Shown here: positions 11,901 through 24,200 of the stretch, in pieces
Layout of the letters: the number at the start of each line of letters is the position of its first letter
How positions within the stretch are numbered: the stretch's first letter is position 1
Source: Silurus meridionalis
Lineage: Eukaryota > Chordata > Actinopteri > Siluriformes > Siluridae
Length of the DNA stretch: 64,000 nucleotides
NCBI RefSeq assembly: GCF_014805685.1
Contig: NC_060885.1
Location: forward strand, 17,985,632-18,049,631
Direction of reading: 5' to 3'
Notes under the pieces: model-generated
The model's input: the letters and a program-made list of their open reading frames with translations, nothing else
What the model was told of the DNA's origin: nothing
The model's database searches: none
Translations under genes and position numbers: made by a program

Positions 11901-14580
11901 AAAAGACCAAAAAATAAAGCAATCTTTTAAACAGGTCTCTTTAATTAACAAATAGATTTACAGTTTAATGTCACAAAGGAGACAAACTATTAGATTTAAA
12001 AAAAAAAAAGAAATAATTTACCATGGCGACACCAGGATTGAACCTACAACCTTGTGGGAACCTGCTGCTTGGTAAACCAGCGCCTTACCCACTGAGCTAT
12101 CCTGTCAGCCTTGTGCATGCAGTCAATAGGCCTAATGAACCAACATGGCTTCTTTTCCTATACTTCAACACCATATAACATTAAAATCAGGCCAAACAAG
12201 TCTTTCAAAAAGGCAAAGAAATAAAGCTATTAATTAAACATGTCTCTTGAATTAATAATTAGATTTATTTTAATGTCACAAAGTAGACAAACTATTAGAT
12301 TTCCAAAAAAAAAAAAAATTTTACCTTGGCAACACCAGGATTTGAACCAACAACCTTGTGGGAACCTGCTGATTGGTAAACCAACACCTTACCCACTGAG
12401 CTATCTTGGCATGCTTGTGCATGCAGTCACGAGGCCTAATGAACCAACATGGCTTCTTTTCCTATACTTCAACAACATATAACATCATAAAATCAGGCCA
12501 AACAAGTCTTTCAAAAAAGACAAAGAAATAAAGCTATCTATGAAACAGGTCTCTTTAATTAACATATAGATTTACAGTTTAATGTCACAAAGGAGACAAA
12601 CTATTAGATTTAAAAAGAAAAAGAAAAATTTTATCATGGGAAGACCTGGATTTGAACCTACAACCTTGTGGGAACCTGCTGATTGGTAAACCAACACCTT
12701 ACCAACTGAGCTATCTTGGCACCCTTGTGCATGCAGTCAAAAGGCCTAATGAACCAACATGGCTTCTTTTCCTATACTTCAACATTATATAACATATTAA
12801 AAGTAGGCCAAACAAGTCTTTCAAAAAAGACCAAAAAATAAGGCAATCTTTTAAACAGGTCTCTTTAATTAACATATAGATTAACAGTTTAATGTCACAA
12901 AGGAGACAAACTATTAGATTTCAAAAGAAAAAAGAAAAATTTTATCCTGGCACATGGCATGACACCTGGATTTGAACCTACAACCTTGCAGGAACCTGCT
13001 GATTAGTAAAACAACACTTTACCAACTGAGCTATCTTGGAACCCTTGCACATGCAGTCAATAGGCCTAATAACCCAACATGGCTTCTTTTCCTATACTTC
13101 AACATTATATAACATATTAAAAGTAGGCCAAACAAGTCTTTCAAAAAAGACCAAAAAATAAGGCAATCTTTTAAAAAGGTCTCTTTAATTAACAAATAGA
13201 TTTACAGTTTAATGTCACAAAGGAGACAAACTATTAGGTTTCAAAAGAAAAATGAAAAATTTTACCATGGCGACAACAGGATTTGAACCAACAACTTTCT
13301 GAGAACCTACTGATTGGGAAGCCAACACCTTACCCACTGAGCTATCCTATGACCCATGTGCATGCAGTCAATAGGCCTAATGAACCAACATGGCTTATTT
13401 TCTTATACTTCAACACCATATAACACATTAAAAGGAGGCCAAACAAGTCTTTCAAAAAAGACCAAAAAATAAAGCAATCTTTTAAACAGGTCTCTTTAAT
13501 TAACAAATAGATTTACAGTTTAATGTCACAAAGGAGACAAACTATTAGATTCCAAAAAAAAAAAAAAATTATCATGGGGACATCAGGATTTGAATCCACA
13601 AACTGGTGGGAATCTGCTGATTGGTAAACCAGCACCTTACCCACTGAGCTATCTTAGCACCCTTGTGCATGCAGTCAAAAGGCCTAATGAACCATCATGG
13701 CTTCTTTTCCTATACTTCAACAACATATAACATTTTAAAAGTAGGCCAAACAAGTCTTTCAAAAAAGACCAAAAAATAAAGCAATCTTTTAAACAGGTCT
13801 CTTTAATTAACAAATAGATTTACAGTTTAATGTCACAAAGGAGACAAACTATTAGATTTAAAAAAAAAAAAGAAATAATTTACCATGGCGACACCAGGAT
13901 TGGAACCTACAACCTTGTGGGAACCTGCTGCTTGGTAAACCAGCGCCTTACCCACTGAGCTATCCTGTCAGCCTTGTGCATGCAGTCAATAGGCCTAATG
14001 AACCAACATGGCTTCTTTTCCTATACTTCAACACCATATAACATTAAAATCAGGCCAAACAAGTCTTTCAAAAAAGGCAAAGAAATAAAGCTATTAATTA
14101 AACATGTCTCTTGAATTAATAATTAGATTTATTTTAATGTCACAAAGGAGACAAACTATTAGATTTCCAAAAAAAAAGAAAAATTTTACCTTGGCAACAA
14201 CAGGATTGGAACCCACAACCTTGTGGGAACCTGCTGATTGGTAAACCAACACCTTACCAACTGAGCTACCTTAGCACCCTTGTGCATGCAGTCAATAGGC
14301 CTAATGAACCAACATGGCTTCTTTTCCTATATTTCAACACCATATAACATTAAAAGTAGGCCTATACTTCAACACCATGTAACTCATTAAAAGTAGGCCA
14401 AACAAGTCTTTTAAAAAAAGACAAACAAATGGCGACACCAGGGATTGAACCCACAACCTTGTGGGAACCTGCTGATTGATTAAAAAAACTCCTTACCCAC
14501 TGAGCTATTTAGTCAACCTTGTGCATGCAGTCAATAGGCCTAATGAACCAACATGGCTTCTTTTCCTATACTTCAACACC
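8988..14580 (-). repeat. Tandem ~310-bp satellite with tRNA-like Pol III module, 19 units
   Basis: The plus-strand anchor actgagcta or its close variants occurs at 8997, 9302, 9612, 9923, 10226, 10537, 10845, 11162, 11471, 11781, 12091, 12395, 12705, 13025, 13336, 13643, 13954, 14260 and 14499. Spacing is mostly 303-320 bp and the last step is 239. On the minus strand most units read TAGCTCAGTKGGTAAGGTG (A box) and, about 45 nt on, GGTTCAAATCC (B box), then a short tRNA-like 3' arm and a T-run. The rest of the unit is AT-rich and shares aggcctaatgaaccaacatg, ggtctctttaattaac and aatgtcacaaaggagacaaa. Blocks repeat at 924 bp (3 units) and about 1,862 bp (6 units). It is probably a SINE- or tRNA-derived sequence that became a satellite. 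Confidence 0.9.
12625..12725 (-). ncRNA. Representative tRNA-like Pol III cassette of the satellite
   Basis: Read on the minus strand from about 12,725: ggtgccaagaTAGCTCAGTTGGTAAGGTG is a consensus A box and D arm. A possible anticodon stem GTTGG/TCAGC has an abnormal 8-nt loop. Then comes GGTTCAAATCC (B box), a weak acceptor 3' half, and runs of T (attttaaaattttt-like) within about 20 nt. The acceptor stem pairs only partly, so a functional tRNA is unlikely. A short Pol III transcript is possible. The same layout is seen in most of the 19 units. Confidence 0.45.
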
Positions 14581-14745
14581 ACAGTGTGAGTTGAAATGAG
14601 GTAGTGTGAGTACAGATCTGGTAGTGTTAGTATGGATGGAGTACTGTCAGATCGGGTAGTGTGAGTGTGAGAAAAGATCGGGTAGTGTGAGTACAAATCG
14701 GGCAGTTTGAATACAGATCGCTTAGTGTGAGTACAGGAAGGATGT
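14580..14745 (+). repeat. Degenerate ~22-bp minisatellite
   Basis: Imperfect tandem copies of gatcgggtagtgtgagtaca lie at the edge of the satellite array. Period and sequence vary. No coding sense. Confidence 0.6.
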
Positions 14746-15078
14746 GGAAGGATGTGCTGCAAGTTAGAGCAATAAAGGATGGAGATAGAAATGTGTTGAC
14801 TAACGAGGAGAGTGTGTTGAAAAGGTGAAGAGAATATTTTGAGCAGCTGATTTAGTTTAGGTTTAAGTTTATAGGACTGTGGTGAGACCTGAGATGTTGT
14901 ATGGTTTTGAGACAGCGGCATTGAGTAAAAGACTGGAGGTGGAGCTGGAGGTAGCAGAGCTGAAAATGTTGAGGTTTTCATTGGGAGTGATGAGGATGGA
15001 CAGAATTAGAAATTAGTTTGGAGACAAGGTAAGGGGGGCATGATTGAGATGGTTTGGACATGTGAAGAGGAGGGATAT
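14746..15078 (+). mobile_element. LINE fragment (RT C-terminal region), copy 1
   Basis: A short part reads LTNEESVL..W..YF-like codons (gtgttgactaacgaggagag). It is joined with a deletion to a segment translating as PEMLYGFETAALSK ... VAELKMLRFSLGVMRMDRIRN, the conserved end of the reverse transcriptase of RTE-like fish LINEs. The frame is broken. It matches the copies at 34.26-34.63 kb and 52.03-52.53 kb, all on the same strand. It ends in a TA microsatellite. Confidence 0.65.
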
Positions 15079-17459
15079 ATATATATATATATTACACACA
15101 AATCCATGACAACTGTTATTTGTTTAGTAGCTTCTTAACTATAGAAACCAAGAACAACATATTACAGTCAGTACATTTATTACAAGAATCTCTTTGGCAG
15201 TACAGTGCAGGACATTATAACACTTAACAATGAGACAGGATTGCATATTAAGATGCATGTTAAAGTTACAATATAATGATGTGAAAGAAAGGGGGGAAAT
15301 GGAGAAAAAATTAAAGCCACACAAAACCTGAATTTTAAGATTGAATGCTAATATATTGCATTTTGCTGCTACAAAAAGTATATGATGGACATGGAAGATT
15401 TTGTTTTATAATGTGATGAAGGATATAACAAATTGTGGGGGGCGGGGGGCATTAATTCCCCCAATTGCTTGCTTTGACGAGTAATGGACAAGTCCCCAAG
15501 TGTTATGGTTTACAGAATTGAGAAACATCGTAATGCAAAATTACACAATTTTTTTTTGGTTTGAAAGCCTTAAATTAAATGCTCTCTAATTTATTTGTCA
15601 GCTCATTTTGAAATAAAAACACACAATGATAACATTAAGTTGAACCGAAAATTATGAAACTATGATGCATCAACACACTAATGTAAAGAGTAATGTACAT
15701 ATTGGTTGATATGCAATGTAGTAAAAGATAGTACCCAAATTAACTAAACAAATTTCAATTTACGCCTAATGAGACTTACCACAGGGTTTAATTTGAGAAA
15801 GCAATACTAAACCCTTTATAAGTAGTGCGCTACACAAGCAAAAAGAAAGACACGAACACGACTGTGTACTGTGGAAGTACAGTGCAAAACATGCAAGGAA
15901 ACTTCATTACACAGTTTTGGGTATTTCGGAACACACCTGATTGTCAAAGATGGATTTTTGAGCAAAGACTGCTCTATCAAAGAAACTGCTAAACATTACT
16001 CTGGCTTCAGCTGTCTAAAGCTAAAGTTCTGCACAAATGCCTTTAGTGTTTGTTTGTTTGTTTTGTTTTTTAGTTTAAGACTGCAAACAGTAAATCAGGC
16101 CCATGAACACAATCAGCTTTCCTAACATAAAATTCCAAATATTAAATCAATATCAGATACTTCTTTTTAAAATCCAGTCAACATATGATGCTCCGCTGCT
16201 TACGGACTCAATCTTTTAATAACCTAATCCCCTTTTAAATATCTGCTGCTACAGACACAGAAGAGAGTCCACAGTGGCCTGGTACAGTGTGCATGGGTAC
16301 AATTTTATATAAAAACAAAAAAAAACAAAAAATAATTTTACAGCACAGAAAACATTAAAACACTGACCCCTTCTGAATTACTTCTTAAACACAATTTGTA
16401 AACAATATGTAAAAAACTTTCAATAACAATTGTGAGAAAGTTTCAGACACACAATTCCTATCATGAGGGGGGAAAAAAAAGAAAAGAAGAAAGACACCCA
16501 TGAGAAAACCTGCTAACTAGAATTGTAGTCAATACCTTTGGAAATATTATCGAGTCATATCTAAATATAAAAACAATTAATTTATCTTAGAACATGCACC
16601 ATTTCCCAATCTACCAATACTTGAAAATCACACATAGTGTGTGCTGAAGTATAAAGTGCAACAATGTACAAAGGGGGAAAAATAGTTAGAGATAAAATCA
16701 GCATTTAAATGCTGGTTTTATCCCCTTTTTGATGATGTATTTTTTTAAAAGTAACACATCAAGGACCCTTTGAGAAAACTAACAAAAATTGTTTACTTCA
16801 ACCAAAACAATCCTCCACAATGTTAGTTATAAACCAAATTAAGCCAAGTCCGAAATACACTGAACTGAAGTGCACACATTTTAGCTTAACCTGGCAAAAA
16901 GGGGGCACATGATATGCACACATAAAAATGAAATTAAATTTCTGTCTCAGTAACCTCTTTTATAAAATTTAATTTGTACTCCATAGAAAACCAGAGGTGT
17001 TATTCTTTGGTAAAATCCTCATACGTATAAGCAAGCTTTAACCAGCCACTTCTTGTGCATGTTTTCTTGATAAGGCATAAAAGAACATGGGAGAAAGTCT
17101 TCAATCCCTCATCTATATTAAAGACACTTGTTTTGGGATGAACTCAAACATGAGAAGTGCTCAGAGGCTGTGCTTTGGCTCAGTGGTGTTGGCACCGAAG
17201 GAGGAGGAACAGAGATAAGAGACACCAGGCTGGATCTGGCATCAAACTCCAGCCTCAAAAACAGCAAAAAAAAAAAAAAAATTTTTTGAAAAAGCCAAGA
17301 GCATCATAGTAAGACAATACAGGTCAAAGTCCCATTCAAAGGAGTAAATGTCTCTGAACTCACACAGTCCATGCAAACTCGTCCATTTCCTCTGGCTCTG
17401 AGTGAGAAAAATTAAAAATAATTTAGAAATAGAGGTGACTGTGAAAAGCGAAGGATGGG
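15079..17459 (-). other. Probable 3' UTR and downstream flank of the TTC31-like gene
   Basis: About 2.4 kb follow the stop codon on the minus strand with no recognised repeat and no other gene. A candidate AATAAA lies at 15,181-15,176. The low repeat content fits a long 3' UTR, but transcript ends cannot be seen from sequence alone. Confidence 0.4.
15176..15181 (-). terminator. Candidate polyadenylation signal for the TTC31-like gene
   Basis: AATAAA on the minus strand about 2.3 kb after the stop at 17,460. It is a weak candidate, because nearer variant signals would also be possible. Confidence 0.25.
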
Positions 17460-18166
17460 TCAAGGCTGCCAGGGCTTTCTGTCTTTGCCGCGCGAATCAG
17501 TAATGTGTTTATAGTGACACTTTTCCCCAAAATGACAGCCAGTGGTCCGCCAGAAATAGCACTCGTCTCCATTTACAGGGCCCCTGCGCCTTGCTCTGGA
17601 GAACACACATACAGACAAATGTAATATTTGCAAAATGATGACCATTCTTGACACACATCCCAAATACATTAGAATAAAACTCATTACCCAGCAGTCCCAG
17701 CGGTCTGTGATGCAGCAGCAACAGGAAATGGCTTTAGGATGCGTCTGTCTGGATATCTGACTACTAACCGAGTCTTTTCTATCAAATGGCCCTGTTAAGT
17801 GTAAAATGAAATTTCAATAACACCCAAATATCATTTAAATAGTTAATCATGTCAATGACTTTCAGAAATCATGCAGAGAGGCTGCATATGCAACATTGTG
17901 GATAATGGCAGTATTCCTTCAGTGACTCTGTTCACTGTCCAAAAGCAAGACTAGACAATCTCTCTGGATAAGAGGGATCTCATTAGACTCTACCCAATTA
18001 CAGGGACACTAGCCAATCAGAGCCATCTGTGCGGTCATGACTGTGGGAAAGGGCAGATAATAGTTGTCTCAGAGTGTACTACATGGCTCTGTGAAACAGC
18101 ATGTTTAGTTAGAAAGGCTACGGTTTTATGTGCCTGAGGTGTATTGTGATAGATAGATAGATAGAT

Positions 18167-18260
<94 letters not shown>

Positions 18261-21200
18261 ATAGACAATACTAGATAATTGTGAAAATTGTCTGGTGACC
18301 AATTTAGAGAGGTGACCATATGAGAGACAAAATATCTATTCAGATAGCATGAAAATGTTTACAGTGCTTCATTCAACTCGTCAGTAATAGTATGAATACT
18401 CATGAGAGAACTTGCATTGAGCTTTTCCATTGCCCGTGCAGCCATGCTGGCATTCTTGAAGTTTACAAAGGCACAGAAACGCTCGTGCAGCACTCGGATG
18501 CTATCAATTTCTCCATGGCTGGAAAAACAAGCAGACAGTGACTCAACACAAGAGGATGATGGAAAATAAACAAGTGTAATACAGCAAAGCTGAAGAGTCT
18601 TGGGGCTCCAGTCTTACTTTTTGAAAAGGTCCCACAGGTGCTTCTCCGTCAGATCTGTGGTTACGTTACCCACCCAGAGAGAAGGGCACGGACTTCTGAG
18701 ATGGAGGGAGAGAAAAAGAGATAATGAGCAAACCCATGAGACACATGCAATATGCATGCAATAAAGCAAAGTATATGCAACATTGCAGGCAGCTGTTTTC
18801 ACTAACCCTGGCTGAAGGAGTGTCGGGTCACTGTTTGCTGCTGTGGAAATAATTTTTTCAGATGATTAACATTTTACCCCTTTTCATCATTATCCATTTC
18901 TTTGCTGGAAACCACATTTCTGTGAATCTAGAGCAATACTGCCCTCACGTGGCTCAAAGAGTAACTGCACCATCTGCATCATTCAATAATTTATGCAGTC
19001 TCATGTACTACCATACCTCTAGCAGCCAGGACAGCCTGTACTGTGCTGTACTTCTCAAGCAGAAGTATACTCTGCTCCTCTTCATATCCAAGATCCTGTA
19101 GAACAAAGGCAGAAAATATTTTTTTTTATCTTTCACAGTAATTTGCACCTATTCACATAATTTACAGAAGTAATTTTAGCTGTTTCTCTTATGCTCATAA
19201 GCACCAATTGTATTGTAAAAAAAAAAAAACAACAGAATGGACTCGTCCACAAACCATTAACTGCAGCACTTTGCAGGAGAAATGGTCATTAGCTGCCTCA
19301 TCACAGTCCTTATCCAGCTTTAGGACATGCTCCATAGCTTTTTCAGCCTCACTGTACCTCTAATATACGAGTACACAGCATAAAAACGATGCTAACTAAT
19401 AATAATAAATAATCATGATTTGGATCATTAGGACAATAACGGTCTTACCTTAAGGCCCATGAGGGCACTTCCCTTGCGGTAGTAGCCTTTAGGCCAATCA
19501 GGAGCCATTTGAATAGATTTTTCAGCATCAACAAGTGCTAGAGAGTACTGGTCCAGACAGTAATAACAGTATGAGCGATTCCCAAAAAACCTGCAGTAGC
19601 ACAGGGACGAACAAAAGGGCACAGTTTAATATCAGTGAAGTTAAATGGCATGAATTTATTGTTTGTTGGATAGAGCGCTGTACCTGTAGTCCTTGGGGTC
19701 ACATTTGATAGCTTCTGTAAACATATTAACAGCCTCACTGTACTGTCCTTGATTTACCAGCCTGATCCCATCCTCTGCAATGGAGAGAAAGAAAACCTCC
19801 AAGCCTCAGCATAAGAACCAAATTGCCAGAGAAACACACATCAGGATTTTCACTGCATGGGTTTTCCACATGGCCACTTAACCTGCTTTTCATTTCTAGT
19901 CTTTTATTGTATTTGTTTAGTGCATATAACCTGTGTATATGATCATTAAATATCAATATATATCTGTACTAATGATGTAAGCACCAAGAAATTCCCATTA
20001 CCACACATAGTTCACTAATGTAACACATTTTCAAGTATCAGAATGTAACAAAATCAAATCCTTGTTATATTACCAGGGATACGGGGCGACATTCTAAACA
20101 CACAGTTGCCCCAGAATGTTCATAACAGAGTACAGCTATAATAATTAGTCGGAAATCATATGCAGCATTTAATCCAATTTTCACCACGAGATAAATTAAA
20201 TGGTAGTGAAATAAATGGTGAAATAAATGGTAGTGATAAAAGTCTAGTTTTGTATATCTAAGTCTAGTTTTTTTATAATCATGAGCACCCATGTTAATAA
20301 ACAAACCAGTTTAAACACTATAAATGTGTGTACAAGAGTGCACGTTTGTAAAACATACCCGTCAGTAAGGCACTTCTTTTAGTCACAGACTCAGATCCAC
20401 TGACCTAAAAGGAAAATCAGCAGCCTGATTAGGAGATGAAGGGCAGTATGCAAAATGATAGAGAAGTTTTTAAAAGAATGCTATAACCAGAGTGCAGAAA
20501 GCAGCCAACATGTGCTGTGCTTGTCCTGACAATTAGAAGTAATCACAGTAACTCTTGGTTAAAAGAGGTAGCAAGGCAGCATTATATTGCAGGTTTTGAC
20601 AAGTTTAAAGTACTAATATTTTTTTTTTCATGTGAGGAAAGTGGGGTTTATAGCTTAGAGAACTGAAAAACATTCATTGCCACTATGTGTTCCTGAGCAC
20701 GGGAAACCTTTACTAAAGGACGTCGTAAAACAGCAATGAAAGTCAATCTGCAAGTCAAGCAACAGATCCTGTGCTGTGACCTTTAATCCCATTGTGGTAT
20801 TTATGTCTTGACTGATTACAGATTATGGCACAACGTGAGGTACAATAAAAAGATGCAACTGTCTCAATATCCATTGTAGGAATTACAGCTTCCTTTTGTG
20901 CTTCTTTAAAAGTATTAATATGGTTAATACTGCAATGTCACACTCACCTCTCTGATTCTGGCCTCGTTTTCTTTGTTCTCTTTAGATTTATGGCCTGCTT
21001 TGCTCTTGGCTTTGGGCCTGATGTGACTAACAGCATTGGCAACAAAAGCACTGCTAACATCCCATTCTGGCTCCTGAATTTAAGAAATTGAAAGGATCAA
21101 GTATTATAAAGGCTTGTTGTACCACTTTGTAGTCTGAGAAATTTCCAAAGAATAATCATTGAACAGCCTCACAGAGCTGATTTGATCGCCTATGAAGTGT

Positions 21201-24200
21201 GACATGTACAGCACCTCCTCACAGGAGACAGCTGACTGAGGATGGTTTCCTTTGTTTCCCAGTGCCATTGGTGGTGTGGGCCATTCTTCCTGCATCACTT
21301 TTCCTTTCAATTCCATCTGCTGCTCCTCAATTTGCTCCCATCAACCTCAGAGCCACTATCATCCAGCTCCGAGTCAATACCTGTATGCCCTTCCTGAGAA
21401 AAATTAAGTAACACAATGGTAATTTAAGCCATTTCAGACTATATAAGGAATATAAAAGTGGCAAAATTGCTGCATACCTGTACAGCGCCCTCATCAATTT
21501 TACTGCGCTCAAGTTTCTTTCGCTCTTTTTGACGCTAAAGAGAAAATGAAAAAGACCTTGATATTTCTCATCCCTTAATAAGGAAACATGATCAAGTGTC
21601 TTTTGAAAATAAAACTTCTGATATTGTAATTTTTAGAGGATGTGTGTATAAACTTTCAGCTAACCTTCCTTTTGGCTCTTCGCCTTTCAGCCCTCCTTCT
21701 GCCTTTCTCTTTTTCACTGAGACCTTCCTCTTCATTTAATATATTCTGAAGGACAAGCAAACACACAAACACGTTTACTTTTCGTTTGCATAAAACTAAA
21801 TCACCTTGTCCACCCGCAGAAAACTGTGCTCATCAAAGAAAAACAGCATTTCCTGCACCTGAGAGAGTACATCCTGATTGTGGTCAGAAGCAGCCCCCAT
21901 TTCCATCTTCTCTGGCATCTGTTGACTGGAGCCTGCGGAGGAGTTGCAGAAGAAATTCTTAGCATTTTTAAACATTCGAACATTAGTCCAGCTCTAGCCA
22001 ACAATGACAGCTGTAAGCCATCTCCAAGAAAATACTGTTGTGGGTTTGAATAGAGAGCTGTAATGTTGAGTCATGTGACAAAAGAAGGGAAGGATATCCA
22101 CTTTCACAAAAGCAGAAGTGGAAACAAGGTTGAAAATATTTGTTGTGGAGTTTGTCATTATGTTCAATATAGAATGTTCTGTCATTTTTCATTTATTTTT
22201 TTAGAGCACTCTAGAACAAAAGTCTAGTATATATGCACTCTGTAGACTATCACAGTCTACAGAAAGGATTAGACTCAAACTATAGCTCGAAATTTGTGTT
22301 TCGGGGATGAGCATGAAGCCATTTCTGCTCATAGATGTGATGAAAATCAAGTCTGAATACAAGCGTTGGCAGTGGCGATGTTCAGGAGGATTGGAAACAA
22401 CTAAATCAATTTGCATTTGATGACAATGCAAGAAAAACTACATTTAAAAAGACAATGCAATTTGGCACTAAAATAAACAGATTCATCGTTAGCTTTTGGA
22501 TAGCGGATGGGTGCGTGCTTTACATTATATTTGTTAAAAGCTTACCAAAGTCCTGAAAACTCCCTTAGTGAGTCATCCGAAAACTAAAGTCCCTTCCATA
22601 ACAATTGTTAACTTATTTGCCTTGTTTCCCCATCCTCTGTATTTTTTTCTTGGCAATACAATTTTGGCTTTACATAGAATAAAGAGATAATTGCCTGCTC
22701 CATTAAATAAGGTTTAGTCATACAAGTTGGCCTAGCTTCAGTGACCACAATTTTTTTTTTTAAATGATTCATTAGACTGGTATTGAGCATAACACCAACA
22801 CTTCATTTATTACAAATACAATCTGAAACCATTCCCTGAAACACATCAAAAATATAACTTTTAACAAAGCTGTAATAAAACAGCAAACTGCCCAAATTGC
22901 CAACAGAAACAACAAATTATCAAACACTTTGTTACAAAACTGAACTGCATGCTGGTAAGTATGGCTGTGAGCTTATTCATCTGGAATGCATCTTTAACTT
23001 GATCTTTAACCAGAATTCCAAGATCTTTCGTACTTGAAACAGCAGCATTACACGCACTGTTCGACACACAATGCATGTGGCAAACAACAAGACAGTATCC
23101 AAAAGGTCACATGATTATTTTAAGGAAAGCATACCAAAGTTCTTCTGGCATGAGCTAAAATGGCTGCAAACCTCAAAGTTTTGCAAGAAGAACTTTCAAA
23201 ACATTTCTGTACAAAATGAAAGAAAATGAAAGATATTTGAAATGGCCACATACAAAACCACAAGTAGACAAAAACAGTCAAATAATATTACACTGTGATT
23301 CAAATTACCAAGTAAAGCAGTAGTTTTTAACCTGTGCACAAAAAAAAATTTATATATATTTGTGTGTGTGTCTCTCTCTCTCTGGTTGTAAATACGTTTT
23401 TGGATCCTGTGATCTCCCTTTAGTGAATATGCTCCTAACTCTGACTGAAGGATTGAACCAGACGGAATCAGTGAGGAAAGGCTATCTGAATGCCGCTGAG
23501 AGTTTGCTCAGGGTTTTGCTTTGTTTTCACCTCTTTTTAAAGACTGACACAGCAGGTGAAACTTGTGATCTTAGCAGCGGTATGCTGTACATTGTAATGC
23601 TTCAGTCCACCTCTCACTGGCCATCAGCATCACAACTGTAGCCAAAGCTGTTTGTCTTAAGCTAATACTCCAGTAATATCTATTCATTTGTACGTGTCTC
23701 ACTTCCTTTTATCTGCTCAGCACCACAACTGAACATGAAGAAAATAGAAAGCATACTTTTCCAGCATCCTTCTACCCCCAGTCAGTGACAGTGTCCCTGA
23801 GCACAACGCAGGCTCTGTGAAAACATAGTTTGCCTAGGCTGTTATGGTAGAATTCAAGTGGCCTCAAAAACCAAATTTAAGAAAGAGCACAAGTAAAACT
23901 TGAACACAAAAGATCATTCCCTTAACATGGAAGCAGTTAAAAAAAATCTATTTAAAAAGATATTTAACCTGGAACCAGTTCATAATCATTCGCTAGTTGA
24001 AAAATAAATAATTACTTTTTTTTTTTTAAAGATAAAGACTTCTTACAGCTGCTTTCACATGTGTGATAACAGTAACTACCTTTCATACATCAAAGAATAA
24101 TGTGCATGAACTACTACTTTGTCAAATTGTCTTACAAAATTTTTTCATAGTCATTTTTTGACATGCCATGTATGCCTTGCTGTCACTTCACTAATAAAAA

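Noticed and set aside
12625..12725. Functional tRNA gene
   Set aside because: A and B boxes are good, but the acceptor stem pairs poorly and the anticodon loop has the wrong size, so an isotype cannot be assigned.
8988..14580. Possible CRISPR-like or phage-type array because of regular spacing
   Set aside because: Units are ~310 bp with conserved spacers, tRNA-like boxes and eukaryotic neighbours; nothing prokaryotic is present.
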